From Gammaproteobacteria bacterium (GTDB lineage Bacteria; Pseudomonadota; Gammaproteobacteria; Pseudomonadales; Azotimanducaceae): 64,000 bases of DNA. Both the position numbers and the translations under genes were made by a program. The notes under the pieces are model-generated. The model made no database searches. It saw only the letters and a list, made by a program, of their open reading frames with translations, and was not told where the DNA came from. Every line of letters starts with the position of its first letter. The stretch's first letter is position 1. The stretch spans positions 151,930 to 215,929 of the forward strand of contig VXLJ01000042.1 of the NCBI GenBank assembly GCA_009841635.1, read 5' to 3'. Positions 9,612-18,506 of the stretch are shown here, piece after piece.

Positions 9612-10313
9612 TTAAAACGGCGTGCCACCGCCACCACCGCCAACGCTGGTATCAATTTCCACCGAGGGTATGCCGAGACTGTCACCGGGATCTCGATACA
9701 AGATCTCATCATCGTAGATGCAACGCATATGCGCGATATGCGTCCCCGCAGCACGATTGATATCACAGGTTACACCAGTCGCTTCACTACCGTATTTAGA
9801 CACATACTCGTCAATGATGTCCTCAACTACCGGCATGTTATGTTCAGGAATTTTCGCTTTCAGATCTTTCCAGTAGTTCATGATTTCTGGGTGCGAGTGC
9901 CTTGACGCAGCAACCCCCAGCCAGCCTACTGCTTTAACCCAATCGCGGTCGACACCACCTAATCCTTTTTGATATATGTAACCTAGGCGAGCTTGCGACA
10001 TTTTGAAGCCTTCCTGCGCCGCTTCCAGCAGATACGGGTACGCCTTTTCATACATGCGCAGCTTGTAGTAGTAGCCACCCATATTGCGTGCGTCGTACCC
10101 GCGTAGGATTCGAGTAGCGCTCTTGATCGTGTCGCGCTCCCCTTGCACGATCAATTCTTCTTCAATCCGATACTCGCCGCTTTGGCGTTCTGTTCTGATT
10201 GATTCTTCTCTGAGTTGATCATCCGACTGAGCTAACAAGGTGTTACCGACCACAAAACCGAGTAACACTAGTACAGACTGCAAGCAAGCTGGTGAAAATA
10301 TGGCCCGACGCAA
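9612..10313 (-). CDS. Exported Sel1-repeat protein with C-terminal glycine tail (copy C)
   Basis: A 233-residue paralogue and the first gene of the minus-strand triplet. The only reasonable start is TTG at 10313. It gives a signal peptide with the core LQSVLVLLGFVVGNTLLAQ. Sel1-like repeats include YEKAYPYLLEAAQEGFKMSQ, ARLGYIYQKGLGGV and AVGWLGVAASRH. The distal half repeats the family pattern YVSKYGSEATGVTCD with a second cysteine in MRCIYDDE. The tail reads DTSVGGGGGGTPF. The upstream side is 1 kb of gene-free DNA, so the promoter must lie there. Function unknown. Confidence 0.8.
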   Translation of the reverse strand: MRRAIFSPACLQSVLVLLGFVVGNTLLAQSDDQLREESIRTERQSGEYRIEEELIVQGERDTIKSATRILRGYDARNMGGYYYKLRMYEKAYPYLLEAAQEGFKMSQARLGYIYQKGLGGVDRDWVKAVGWLGVAASRHSHPEIMNYWKDLKAKIPEHNMPVVEDIIDEYVSKYGSEATGVTCDINRAAGTHIAHMRCIYDDEILYRDPGDSLGIPSVEIDTSVGGGGGGTPF

Positions 10314-11295
10314 AGCGACTCGTCGTCAATTGACCGTGACGTTGAACTTCTGCGGATTTTAGTTTAAGAGCATAACCCACTCTGCTGTCACGCAAGGCGT
10401 GGTCTGCAACTTTTTGTCAATGACAGACTAAATCTAAATACACTAGCTGGTTGCAAATTTGCATCGGGCGGTGACGTGAAGTTTAAAAGTAATACTCAAC
10501 CAGTCGTTACCTAAGTCGGCGAAATTGCGCAACTAATCGATTACAGTTTTTGAGGCTAGTTGCGATAGGATCTAAATATTGAATCAATGTCAATGTGATT
10601 ATTTAATGATGGTTTTCTTTTGCTCCGGCTCTATGTCAAATCAGGAAATCCAAATTGTCAGTTACCTAAAGTTGACGTGCATTCTCTAGTAAAAAGTTTG
10701 GGTGTAGCGTGATAGATCCAATATTCATTCCTCACTCCGATTCATCTATCCGTCGAAAATACTTCTATCCTATCTTTCGATGGACACATTGACGACTAAA
10801 CGGCTACGAGGGTTAATAACGAATTGGTCACTTCGCTTCTCATACCCAATCTCCATACATTCCGGCGTATTCAAATCATTGGTATTATCGGAGCATACGT
10901 AATTGAAGGAATTTACTGTACGCTCACACGCTACATACTAAAATAACTTCTACGCTGGCTAATTTCGTTTAATAGATACGTATCAGATCCGAGAATGCTA
11001 TAAGCAACGATGATCTAAAAATATCATGTGCATCATAGTAACGCAATCGTTCTTGTTTTGTGATGGTCGGAATTGGCAAGACGTGTCACATGAGCGACGA
11101 ATTCACTAGCAATCTCGCAACATTGATATTTCTTTCAATAAATAGGTGCGTTTTAATAATCCATGTAAAGGCGGTCAGCGCTAGCTTGGAAACATAATAA
11201 TTCGATTTGATTTATAAGAGTTACTTTTGCAATTGCGTACCATATTTACGAAACCGAGGAACAGACATGATTTTTACATGATAGCAGGTAATTTA
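10314..11295. other. Gene-free AT-rich stretch
   Basis: About 980 bases with no credible open frame on either strand, visibly richer in A and T than its surroundings. It separates the Sel1 triplet from the third TPR/CRTAC1 cassette. It must contain the promoter of the triplet, but no convincing promoter could be assigned. No tRNA, transposon end or long repeat was recognised. It may be decayed coding sequence or a small-RNA locus; neither can be shown from the bases. Confidence 0.5.
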
Positions 11296-12402
11296 CTATT
11301 CAGCCGTGGATTTCACGCTGGATTTCAATACACGATCTCTGTAAGCCTTGATGTCGTTGGCTAGAGCTATCTTCTCGGGTGTGCTCTCGATAGCAAGTGA
11401 TTTCTGTATGGCTTCATACGCCGCTACATACTTTTCTTGGCGGGCCAGAAGGGTGGCTTGACGTTCCCAAACGCCACTAGACTCAGGTGCGTCTCTTATC
11501 AGTTCTTTTAGTATGTTCTCAGCTTCCTCATCCCGGTCTAGTAAGAGCAAAAAACTCGCGAAAGTGGTACGAAAATTGATATTCTTCGGCTCAAGTTCAA
11601 TAGCGCGACGCATCGCTGCTAATGCTGTCATATTGTCACCACGTTGATACGCTCGGCGGGCCGCCGATTCGAAAAAAAGGCCGTTCAAGCTTCGCTCGGC
11701 TACCATCATAAGTATGGGATCATCGATTGGCGGCGCAAATTGATTCGTTCGCAATTCCAGCCAGCGTTTGCTCGCCGCTAGATTGCCTAGTTCGCGTTCT
11801 ACGACTGCGAGACGATATATGACCTGACCTGCATCAGGTGCTAGTTCATGTGCTTTCACGAGCGACTTCTTGGCTTTCTTGAGTTCATTTCGTGACTTTT
11901 CAATGTCAGCTCGAATGACGTAAGCACTTGGAAGGTTCTCATCGAGTGCAATAGCTTGGGTTGCCGCAACGTGGCTTGCTGCTATATCGCTCTGCTTGTA
12001 CAGCAACTCTGCCAAACGAAACCAAATGATCGCTGCGCCTGGTCTTCGAAGCGACACCGATCTCATGTCTAGAGTGGCGTCGTCAATATTCCCTACCTCG
12101 TTATGCGAAATACCGCGTAAATAGCGCAGAATGTCGTCTTCTCGGTGTTGAAGTGCGCGAGAATAGGCTTCGATTGCTTGTTCATAAAGGTTGTGCGATT
12201 GCACGAGCATGCCTAGCTCACCCCATGCGTGTGACGCTACTTCGCCACCTAATGCATCGACCTTGTTGGCCTGCAACAACGCTTCTTCAATAGCAGATTT
12301 AAGCGGTTGTTGAATTCCTACGACGTTGATTTCCACTGCGTGCGTCAGGTAGGCGACATAAACCACACCGACGACGGCGAAAGCACGAAGCTGGCGGCGC
12401 AT
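11296..12402 (-). CDS. Exported TPR-repeat protein (cassette 3)
   Basis: A 368-residue protein with an N-terminal hydrophobic signal (FAVVGVVYVAYLTHA) and an ATG start at 12402. TPR-like repeats run through the chain: YEQAIEAYSRALQHRED, AASHVAATQAIALDEN, ALAAMRRAIELEPKN and AYEAIQKSLAIES. The block DDPILMMVAERSLNGLFF matches its counterpart in the cassette-2 TPR protein, showing common descent; this copy is about 150 residues shorter. It starts 8 bases after the CRTAC1-type gene 12411-14087, so the two form a unit. No catalytic residues were seen; the likely role is a scaffold or partner for the CRTAC1 protein. Confidence 0.86.
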   Translation of the reverse strand: MRRQLRAFAVVGVVYVAYLTHAVEINVVGIQQPLKSAIEEALLQANKVDALGGEVASHAWGELGMLVQSHNLYEQAIEAYSRALQHREDDILRYLRGISHNEVGNIDDATLDMRSVSLRRPGAAIIWFRLAELLYKQSDIAASHVAATQAIALDENLPSAYVIRADIEKSRNELKKAKKSLVKAHELAPDAGQVIYRLAVVERELGNLAASKRWLELRTNQFAPPIDDPILMMVAERSLNGLFFESAARRAYQRGDNMTALAAMRRAIELEPKNINFRTTFASFLLLLDRDEEAENILKELIRDAPESSGVWERQATLLARQEKYVAAYEAIQKSLAIESTPEKIALANDIKAYRDRVLKSSVKSTAE

Positions 12403-12410
12403 GTTGAAAA

Positions 12411-14087
12411 CTACGGTGACCTTTGCAACGTGTGGTATTGATTCACCTTCAAATTGCTAAATTCTTCGTTCTTACCGTCAGACCAGCGCACGTAGACACG
12501 TTGTGGTACTTCTTCAACGCCTAAGCCAAACAACAAGCGTGGGTCACTTGCGGACAAATAACTGCCGTCGGTTCGAACAACCTTGCGTTCGCCCGTTTGA
12601 TTTGCCAATGAAACCACCGCGCCAATGGCGTCGCGCGCACCGTCTAGTACGCGCAACCCGAGCCAGTTATTGCGCTGGCCGTTTGCGTTTCTCGAATCAT
12701 TTACGTGTATCCGCAGAGGCCCTTCGTTATTGGAAACAAGCAGATCAATGTCACCGTCATTGTCCAGATCCCCCATCGCCGCGCCACGACTAACTTCTTC
12801 GAATTGCGATAGCGAAGTAGAAGCAATTTCATTGAATTTGCCGTCACCGTTATTGACGAACAACTGATTCGTTTGACGCAAAGGTGGCTCAACTCTGCGG
12901 GATATTTGCGCGTCGATCATTGACACTGAGCCATTGGCAACGAAGAGGTCTAAATCCCCGTCGTTTTCGACGTCGAAGAACACAGTGCCAAAACCGGTCT
13001 TCGACAGACTGGGCGCGGCTAAACCAGTCAACACTGACTGATCGGAAAACCACCCAGGATGCTCATACACGTACAGCGTGTTGCTCTCTTTTACGTCGTG
13101 TGTGAGAAATAGGTCCGGATCGAAGTCCCGGTCCCAATCCGCGACAGCAACACCCATGCTTGCTTCGCGCATACCATGCCCATTTACAGCGACACCACTG
13201 AATAGTGCATCGTTCTTAAACGTCGAGCTTGCTTCATTTAGCCATAAAAAATTCATCGCCATATCGTTTGCGACGTAGATGTCAGGTCGTCCGTCCGCAT
13301 TCAAATCGTCTATAACGACACCCATCGCACGTTCCTTTTCGCTTTGAATGCCGAATTCAGCCGACACATCTATGAATGAACCATTTCCATCATTTAAGTA
13401 GAGTCGGTCCGCCGTTGGCTCAAAGTTGCTAGGCGCGCAGTACCCAACCCGCATAGACATACGTCGACAAACCTTGTATTTCCTTATTGGCGGGAACGCC
13501 ATGTAGTTGGCGACGTACAGATCCAGCCACCCGTCGTTGTTTAAGTCAGCCATGGAACCGGATAACGACCATTCGGTCGGCTTCCCGACTTCGGAATCTT
13601 CAACCCATTGAAATTTGGCACCTTCATTTCGAAACAGCTGATTTCTGCCGAAATTCAATGCCACTGCATCGACATCGCCGTCATTGTCGATGTCACCGGT
13701 CACGATTCCCATCCCATATTCCGTCGCAACCTGCCCAATGGCAACCGTTGCATCTTCGAAGCGCAATTGGCCATCTTCCGAAACATTACGAAACAAGCGA
13801 TCGCTCGGTAGCGTTCCAGACCGATCTTTTAGCGGTCCACCTTGGATTACCCAAATGTCCAAACGACCATCCGCATCGTAATCGAGCAAACCAACACCTG
13901 CACCAGTGATTTCCAGTGTCCAACGTTTTCCAATTGCCCCACTTTCATGCGAAAACGGCGCGCCTGCTTCTTCTGCGATTTCTCTAAACTCAAGATCGGC
14001 AAAACTTGCCATCGTCGTAAACGACATGGCAACAACGCTCGTGCCAATGCGCCAATTCATAACGCTCGTGCCAATGCGCCAATTCAT
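12411..14087 (-). CDS. CRTAC1-type FG-GAP/VCBS repeat protein with ASPIC/UnbV domain (cassette 3)
   Basis: A 558-residue exported protein, first gene of cassette 3. The N-terminus reads MNWRIGTSV twice because of a perfect 27-base tandem duplication. The second ATG at 14060 gives a normal 22-residue signal (ending MASFA), so it may be the functional start. Repeats include DYDADGRLDIWVIQGG, DIDNDGDVDAVALNFG, DLNNDGWLDLYVANYM, DVENDGDLDLFVANG and DLDNDGDIDLLVSNNE. The ASPIC/UnbV C-terminus has RTDGSYLSASDPRLLFGLG and VRWSDGKNEEF. It is very close in layout to the cassette-2 protein. It is divergent from rho. Function unknown. Confidence 0.9.
   Translation of the reverse strand: MNWRIGTSVMNWRIGTSVVAMSFTTMASFADLEFREIAEEAGAPFSHESGAIGKRWTLEITGAGVGLLDYDADGRLDIWVIQGGPLKDRSGTLPSDRLFRNVSEDGQLRFEDATVAIGQVATEYGMGIVTGDIDNDGDVDAVALNFGRNQLFRNEGAKFQWVEDSEVGKPTEWSLSGSMADLNNDGWLDLYVANYMAFPPIRKYKVCRRMSMRVGYCAPSNFEPTADRLYLNDGNGSFIDVSAEFGIQSEKERAMGVVIDDLNADGRPDIYVANDMAMNFLWLNEASSTFKNDALFSGVAVNGHGMREASMGVAVADWDRDFDPDLFLTHDVKESNTLYVYEHPGWFSDQSVLTGLAAPSLSKTGFGTVFFDVENDGDLDLFVANGSVSMIDAQISRRVEPPLRQTNQLFVNNGDGKFNEIASTSLSQFEEVSRGAAMGDLDNDGDIDLLVSNNEGPLRIHVNDSRNANGQRNNWLGLRVLDGARDAIGAVVSLANQTGERKVVRTDGSYLSASDPRLLFGLGVEEVPQRVYVRWSDGKNEEFSNLKVNQYHTLQRSP
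14034..14087. repeat. Perfect 27-base tandem duplication at the start of a CRTAC1-type gene
   Basis: Units at 14034-14060 and 14061-14087 are identical. Each encodes the nine residues MNWRIGTSV on the minus strand and supplies its own ATG. The frame is kept because the unit length is a multiple of three. It looks like a recent slippage event. Confidence 0.95.
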
Positions 14088-14175
14088 GAGGTCGTCGGTG
14101 CGCCGCGGTGCCTGGAATACATGCTTGAATTATTGAGTCGAAAATCACCGTAGTTGATTTGTGCATTCGATGTAC

Positions 14176-14204
14176 CACAAACGGGTGTGAATCAGTGCTA
14201 AAAT
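14176..14204 (+). promoter_or_regulatory. Candidate extended -10 promoter of rho
   Basis: The sequence TGCTAAAAT places a 5-of-6 -10 hexamer (TAAAAT, 14199-14204) behind a TGn extension. The -35 position (about 14176-14181) is poor, as is usual for extended -10 promoters. Transcription would begin near 14211, giving a leader of roughly 120 bases. Eye inspection only. Confidence 0.4.
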
Positions 14205-14242
14205 CTTCTCTACCGATTGGTGCTTCTGGCACTACACCGCAG

Positions 14243-14263
14243 CAACCGTTGTTCCGACGGTTG
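14243..14263 (+). promoter_or_regulatory. Hairpin in the rho leader
   Basis: CAACCGT (14243-14249) and ACGGTTG (14257-14263) form a perfect 7-base-pair stem with a 7-base loop, about 70 bases before the rho start. No T run follows, so it is not an intrinsic terminator. In other bacteria rho is autoregulated by attenuation in its leader; a role here is inference. Confidence 0.4.
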
Positions 14264-14333
14264 TCATTTCCTCCTCAACTTCTAAACTCGCGTGGTTTTC
14301 CACTGCGCAATCACTTTTCATATCACTTCTAAC

Positions 14334-15608
14334 ATGTTGAATTTATCCGATCTCAAACAGAAACCTATCGACGAATTGCTTACGATCGCCGAAGACGTTG
14401 GCGTTGAACATTTACATAGAGCTAAACAACCCGAGATCATTCTTGGCATACTCCGCAAACTCACGAAACAAGGCGAGGACGTGCGGGGTGAAGGCACACT
14501 AGAAATTCATGCTGACGGCTATGGGTTTCTGCGTTCACCATTCACCAGCTATCAATCCGGCCCAGACGACATTTACGTCTCACACACTCAGATACGCCGG
14601 TTAGGTCTTCGTACGGGCGACTCTATTTCAGGCAAGATACGTGCACCTCGCAACGGCAATGGTGAGCGTTACTTCGCGCTCATGCGAATCGACAACATCA
14701 ATCAAGAGCCAGTCGATACCAAGCAACGCAGGCGCCAGATTCTTTTTGAGAACTTAACACCACTCTTTCCAACGGAACGCTTGACCTTAGAGCGTGGTAA
14801 CGGCAGCACGGAAGACCTTTCCGGACGCATTGTCGATTTCATCGCGCCGATCGGCAAAGGGCAACGCGGTTTGATCGTTTCGCCGCCCAAAGCAGGGAAA
14901 ACGCTCATGTTGCAGGCCATTGCACAGTCGATCACTGCCAACGACCCGGAGGTAACTCTCATCGTACTGCTCATTGACGAACGACCTGAAGAAGTGACTG
15001 AAATGATGAATCTTGTCAATGCCGAGGTCGTTGCCAGTACATTTGATGAATCGCACAAGCGGCATATTCAAGTCGCGGAGATGGTGATTGAGAAAGCCAA
15101 GCGGCTAGTTGAGCAAAAACGCGATGTGGTGATTTTGCTTGACTCTATAACCCGCCTTGCACGCGCGTACAACACTGACATGCCGACAACGGGTCGTGTT
15201 TTGACTGGTGGTGTAGATGCGAATGCCCTTGAGCGACCAAAACGCTTTTTCGGGGCAGCGAGAAATATCGAGGAAGGCGGCAGCTTGACGATCGTCGCGA
15301 CGGCGTTGGTCGAAACGGGCTCACGTATGGATGAGGTGATTTACGAAGAGTTCAAAGGTACCGGCAACCAAGAGCTGCACCTAGAGCGTCGCATGGCAGA
15401 AAGTCGCGTTTATCCCGCGATCAATATTCGGCGCTCCGGTACAAGGCGAGAGGAGTTGCTCCTCAGCGACGATGACCGGCAACGTGTTTGGATTCTGCGC
15501 AAACTCGTAGACGAAATGGATGACCTCGACGCGCTCGAGTGGGTCATTAGCAAACTAAAGGAAACGCAGACGAACGAACAGTTCTTCGCGTCTATGCAGA
15601 TTCAATAG
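14334..15608 (+). CDS. rho: Transcription termination factor Rho
   Basis: A 424-residue hexameric RNA-dependent ATPase that terminates transcription. The ATG at 14334 is chosen because [16 protein letters not shown] aligns with the start of E. coli Rho (419 residues); an upstream GTG at 14292 would add 14 residues without family support. The order is the Rho N-terminal helical domain, the cold-shock-like RNA-binding domain with GYGFLR and GPDDIYVS, the Walker A loop PPKAGKT near residue 184, and Walker B with [16 protein letters not shown]. The Q- and R-loop region [19 protein letters not shown] is recognisable as [17 protein letters not shown]. It ends 6 bases from the convergent hemY. Confidence 0.98.
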   Translation: MLNLSDLKQKPIDELLTIAEDVGVEHLHRAKQPEIILGILRKLTKQGEDVRGEGTLEIHADGYGFLRSPFTSYQSGPDDIYVSHTQIRRLGLRTGDSISGKIRAPRNGNGERYFALMRIDNINQEPVDTKQRRRQILFENLTPLFPTERLTLERGNGSTEDLSGRIVDFIAPIGKGQRGLIVSPPKAGKTLMLQAIAQSITANDPEVTLIVLLIDERPEEVTEMMNLVNAEVVASTFDESHKRHIQVAEMVIEKAKRLVEQKRDVVILLDSITRLARAYNTDMPTTGRVLTGGVDANALERPKRFFGAARNIEEGGSLTIVATALVETGSRMDEVIYEEFKGTGNQELHLERRMAESRVYPAINIRRSGTRREELLLSDDDRQRVWILRKLVDEMDDLDALEWVISKLKETQTNEQFFASMQIQ

Positions 15609-15614
15609 ACATAG

Positions 15615-16793
15615 TTAGCGACTGGCAAGTTTTTCTTTAACGTTTGCCATTGCATGCAAGGCGAGTTCACTCGCGCCTGTCTGCACGTGTAATTCAGCCA
15701 TTTCAAGTTCTGCATCGATTCCCGCACCATATTGCACGGCTCGTTCTAACTGTTGTGCTGCGACCTCATTGTTTCCTTGTCGTTTCTGCAAACGACCTAA
15801 AGTCAGCGCGAGAACTGCATCGTTTGGATGTTTTGCGAGCCATTTTTCGACTTGCTTGATCTGATGGGTTGAGTCAAACTCAATTCGACCATAGGTTCCA
15901 ACCCAAGCACTCCGCCAACTGTGCTTCAGCTGATTCTCAAGTTCACGGCACGCGACGCTTGCTTGATCACTTGCAATGAGTGCATCTACGTAGACCTCTA
16001 CCAGTTGAGACTCGTGCCTGAATTCCTTGGGTAGGTTCCGCCATAGGGCCGCTAAACCCTCGGGAGAAGCCGCTTTCAGCCGACCAATCCAACTACGTAG
16101 CGCTAAGTCCTGTGTTTCGTCAGCGGTCACGTATGTAAGACGTTCTAAGATGGCAATGTAATCCTGAGCAGCAACCCAATCGCCAGAGGCCAGGCAATAT
16201 TCGATGAGTCGAGCGAGTGCTGGCGCGCAGTGCGGGTGCTGTTCAAGTAATCGCCGCAACTTTCGAATGCCAACCTGCTTGTCGTCACTATCGAGCGCAC
16301 TTAGGGCGTTCTGGTACGAGTGGTACACCGGTGCTTTATCGGCACTGAATTCGACAACTTTTGCGCGTAATTCCGAAGCTTTTTCGTTCGCACCGATGCG
16401 CTCAGCGAGGTCGCATGCGCGCAAGTAGTAAACGATTGGGTTCGGACTTTGCGCACCGGCGGCCATAAGCAATCGAATCGCTTCAATGACATTGCCGTTG
16501 GCTTCCTCATCCAATGCACGCAAAACTTGCTGATTCGCACTCGCCGCCCTCTTTGCCTGAAACCAAGCTGCAACTTTCGAGTTGCGCGGCAGCATGATCT
16601 TGATCAGTTTGATGACGTACAAGACTGCCACTGTAACCACGACTATCGCCAGAAGAGCCACCCAAATAGAGGTGCGAAGTTCCCAAGGTCCTACTACGAT
16701 CGTTAGGTAACCAGGACCGAATGCGATGACGGTGCCTAGCAATGTCGCAATCACAAAAACCAACAGGAGCAAAGCCACGCGTATCGTGCTCAT
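15615..16793 (-). CDS. hemY: HemY, inner-membrane TPR protein of the haem operon
   Basis: A 392-residue protein of the proteobacterial HemY family; this is not the oxygen-dependent protoporphyrinogen oxidase of the same name. Two N-terminal membrane helices (about residues 5-27 and 42-63, the second ending VLYVIKLIKIMLPR) are followed by a periplasmic TPR-type helical domain with LDEEANGNVIEAIRLL and LGRLQKRQGNNEVAAQQLERAV. Its ATG overlaps the hemX stop (ATGA), so it is the last gene of hemCDXY. The exact role in protohaem synthesis is not settled. Confidence rests on position plus architecture. Confidence 0.93.
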   Translation of the reverse strand: MSTIRVALLLLVFVIATLLGTVIAFGPGYLTIVVGPWELRTSIWVALLAIVVVTVAVLYVIKLIKIMLPRNSKVAAWFQAKRAASANQQVLRALDEEANGNVIEAIRLLMAAGAQSPNPIVYYLRACDLAERIGANEKASELRAKVVEFSADKAPVYHSYQNALSALDSDDKQVGIRKLRRLLEQHPHCAPALARLIEYCLASGDWVAAQDYIAILERLTYVTADETQDLALRSWIGRLKAASPEGLAALWRNLPKEFRHESQLVEVYVDALIASDQASVACRELENQLKHSWRSAWVGTYGRIEFDSTHQIKQVEKWLAKHPNDAVLALTLGRLQKRQGNNEVAAQQLERAVQYGAGIDAELEMAELHVQTGASELALHAMANVKEKLASR

Positions 16794-17827
16794 GGCTGGA
16801 CATCCGTAGGTGGGTTTGCATCCGCAGCATAGCTGTGTTCGAGCTGTTGCATTGCGTCAAGAATGAGATGATCCGTAGGCTCAAAAGGTATGGCACGAAG
16901 CGAGTCCAGTTTGGTTTTCATGTCGAGCGCGGTTCGATTCTCAGTTGCATAACTAGCGCTTAGGAACTCCTGTGCACGATCCAATGCACTATGAAATCCT
17001 GGCAAGTTATGGATTTGTAGGCTCTGCGCAGCTCGCTCTAAATGCAGCAGCAAATGAATCCTTGAATCATTCGTTTGCGGCTGGCTTGTGTTAGAAGTAG
17101 ACGGGTCTTCTACACGCCGGATTGACACGACGTTGTCGAAACTCTGCTTGACCGTATTCAAAAAGCCTTCTTCTTCGGTAACCACGCCGACATATACGGT
17201 GTCGTTTGGTGAATCTACCGCTTGCTCGTCGCGTTGCGGTAACGGCGATGCGATAACGGCACTTGAAAGCCGTTCGATGCTAAAGAGCGCTTCGTCAACC
17301 AGCGCGGCATTTTGCTTCGCGCTGGCCAATGCCGTAACGATGGCGTCTATGGTGCTTGAAGCTCTACCCTGCGACATCGCATCCTCGTGTGCACGTTCTA
17401 AGCTCGCGATGGTGTGTGCTGAACCTAACCTGCTCTGTGAGTGGATAAGCGCAATCAGAAGGTCTCTATCTGTCGTTTGTATGCGCTCGTATATCGGCTG
17501 CCTGTCAAAAGCGATAGCCGCTTCTGAACCTACGCTAATGTCGTCATATTTAGGCGGCCAAGCCTCCGTTTCGATTTCCGCCACTTGCGGCGTACCAACG
17601 TCAATGATTGGCGGTAAGACTTCGTCCGCACGCTGACTAAACGCGGGAGCTTCTAGAAGCTTTTCCTCCCCGCCGATGATTCCGCGGATCGCCTCCTCCC
17701 ACATTAGCGCAACGTAGGTCACGAGCATAAACAAACCAAGAATCACTAACGTCACAATCCAACGCAGTCCCGCTTTGTGTTTAGTTTGTGTGTGAACTGT
17801 TTGCGTTGAGTCGTCAGGCATGAGCAT
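16790..17827 (-). CDS. hemX: HemX-like membrane protein
   Basis: About 345 residues. The chosen ATG at 17827 (MLMPDDSTQ) overlaps the end of hemD by 14 bases. A longer TTG start at 17881 would overlap hemD by 68 bases and is less likely; ATG 17821 is also possible. A cytoplasmic N-terminal tail is followed by one membrane helix (WIVTLVILGLFMLVTYVALMW) and a long helical, probably coiled-coil, periplasmic domain (residues about 100-340), typical of HemX. Despite old naming as a uroporphyrinogen methyltransferase, no methyltransferase motif is present. It is translationally coupled to both neighbours in hemCDXY. Confidence 0.9.
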   Translation of the reverse strand: MLMPDDSTQTVHTQTKHKAGLRWIVTLVILGLFMLVTYVALMWEEAIRGIIGGEEKLLEAPAFSQRADEVLPPIIDVGTPQVAEIETEAWPPKYDDISVGSEAAIAFDRQPIYERIQTTDRDLLIALIHSQSRLGSAHTIASLERAHEDAMSQGRASSTIDAIVTALASAKQNAALVDEALFSIERLSSAVIASPLPQRDEQAVDSPNDTVYVGVVTEEEGFLNTVKQSFDNVVSIRRVEDPSTSNTSQPQTNDSRIHLLLHLERAAQSLQIHNLPGFHSALDRAQEFLSASYATENRTALDMKTKLDSLRAIPFEPTDHLILDAMQQLEHSYAADANPPTDVQP

Positions 17828-18506
17828 TGAGTCGCGTGAGGGTTCTTGCGAATGACCTTGGCGTCGCGTCTTTCGCTTCAATCACATGGTCATCACCGAA
17901 TTTAAGGACATGCGAAGCAATGCGATGACTTGGTACAACCAGTGTCTTGCGCTCGGCATTAAATGATTGGGATGTTTCGCAAAGGCGGTGGTATGCATCG
18001 AATGCCGAGATACTGCTGAGCTCTATGGCATCGCAAAGTTTTGCCACATGCGGCAAACATCGTGTGACGCGGCGGCGATACACACAGCATTCCATGACGG
18101 TGAAACCTAGATTCCGCAGGCGTCTTGGCAGAAAGTCACGCCCGCCTTCACCGCAAAGCACGGCGATCGAAGCACCCGGTTGCAATGCGCTTTGGATGTT
18201 TGCCAATAATCCTTCCGAACTCGCAAGTCGGGGTATTTCACTTGCGATTGCCCGTTCGGCCAAAGTTCGTCGGGTTGCCTCGCCAATGGCAAACGACCGT
18301 TTCGCGCAAAGTTGGTCCAATGGCGCACATCGAACGGCATGTTGCGATAGATACACGGCCAAATCAACGGAAACTTTCGGCAATTGAACGGGCGTTTGCT
18401 GTATTTCAATGAGTGGTGAGATACTGCACGAAATGCTGTGCATGCGCAAATAGCGCGCGAACCTCGACGCACCTGGTTCCGTACGCGTAATCCATACTCT
18501 ATTCAT
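17814..18506 (-). CDS. hemD: Uroporphyrinogen-III synthase
   Basis: A 230-residue enzyme that closes hydroxymethylbilane to uroporphyrinogen III with inversion of ring D, in the cytoplasm. The family diverges strongly; the start WITRTEPGASRFARYL matches the usual VTRPxxxA opening. Also typical are the GEGGRDFLPRRLRNLGF segment in the second lobe and ISAFDAYHRL. The length is slightly short of the usual 245-260. The ATG overlaps the hemC stop by four bases (ATGA). Position between hemC and hemX makes the call firm even though sequence conservation is low. Confidence 0.94.
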   Translation of the reverse strand: MNRVWITRTEPGASRFARYLRMHSISCSISPLIEIQQTPVQLPKVSVDLAVYLSQHAVRCAPLDQLCAKRSFAIGEATRRTLAERAIASEIPRLASSEGLLANIQSALQPGASIAVLCGEGGRDFLPRRLRNLGFTVMECCVYRRRVTRCLPHVAKLCDAIELSSISAFDAYHRLCETSQSFNAERKTLVVPSHRIASHVLKFGDDHVIEAKDATPRSFARTLTRLNAHA

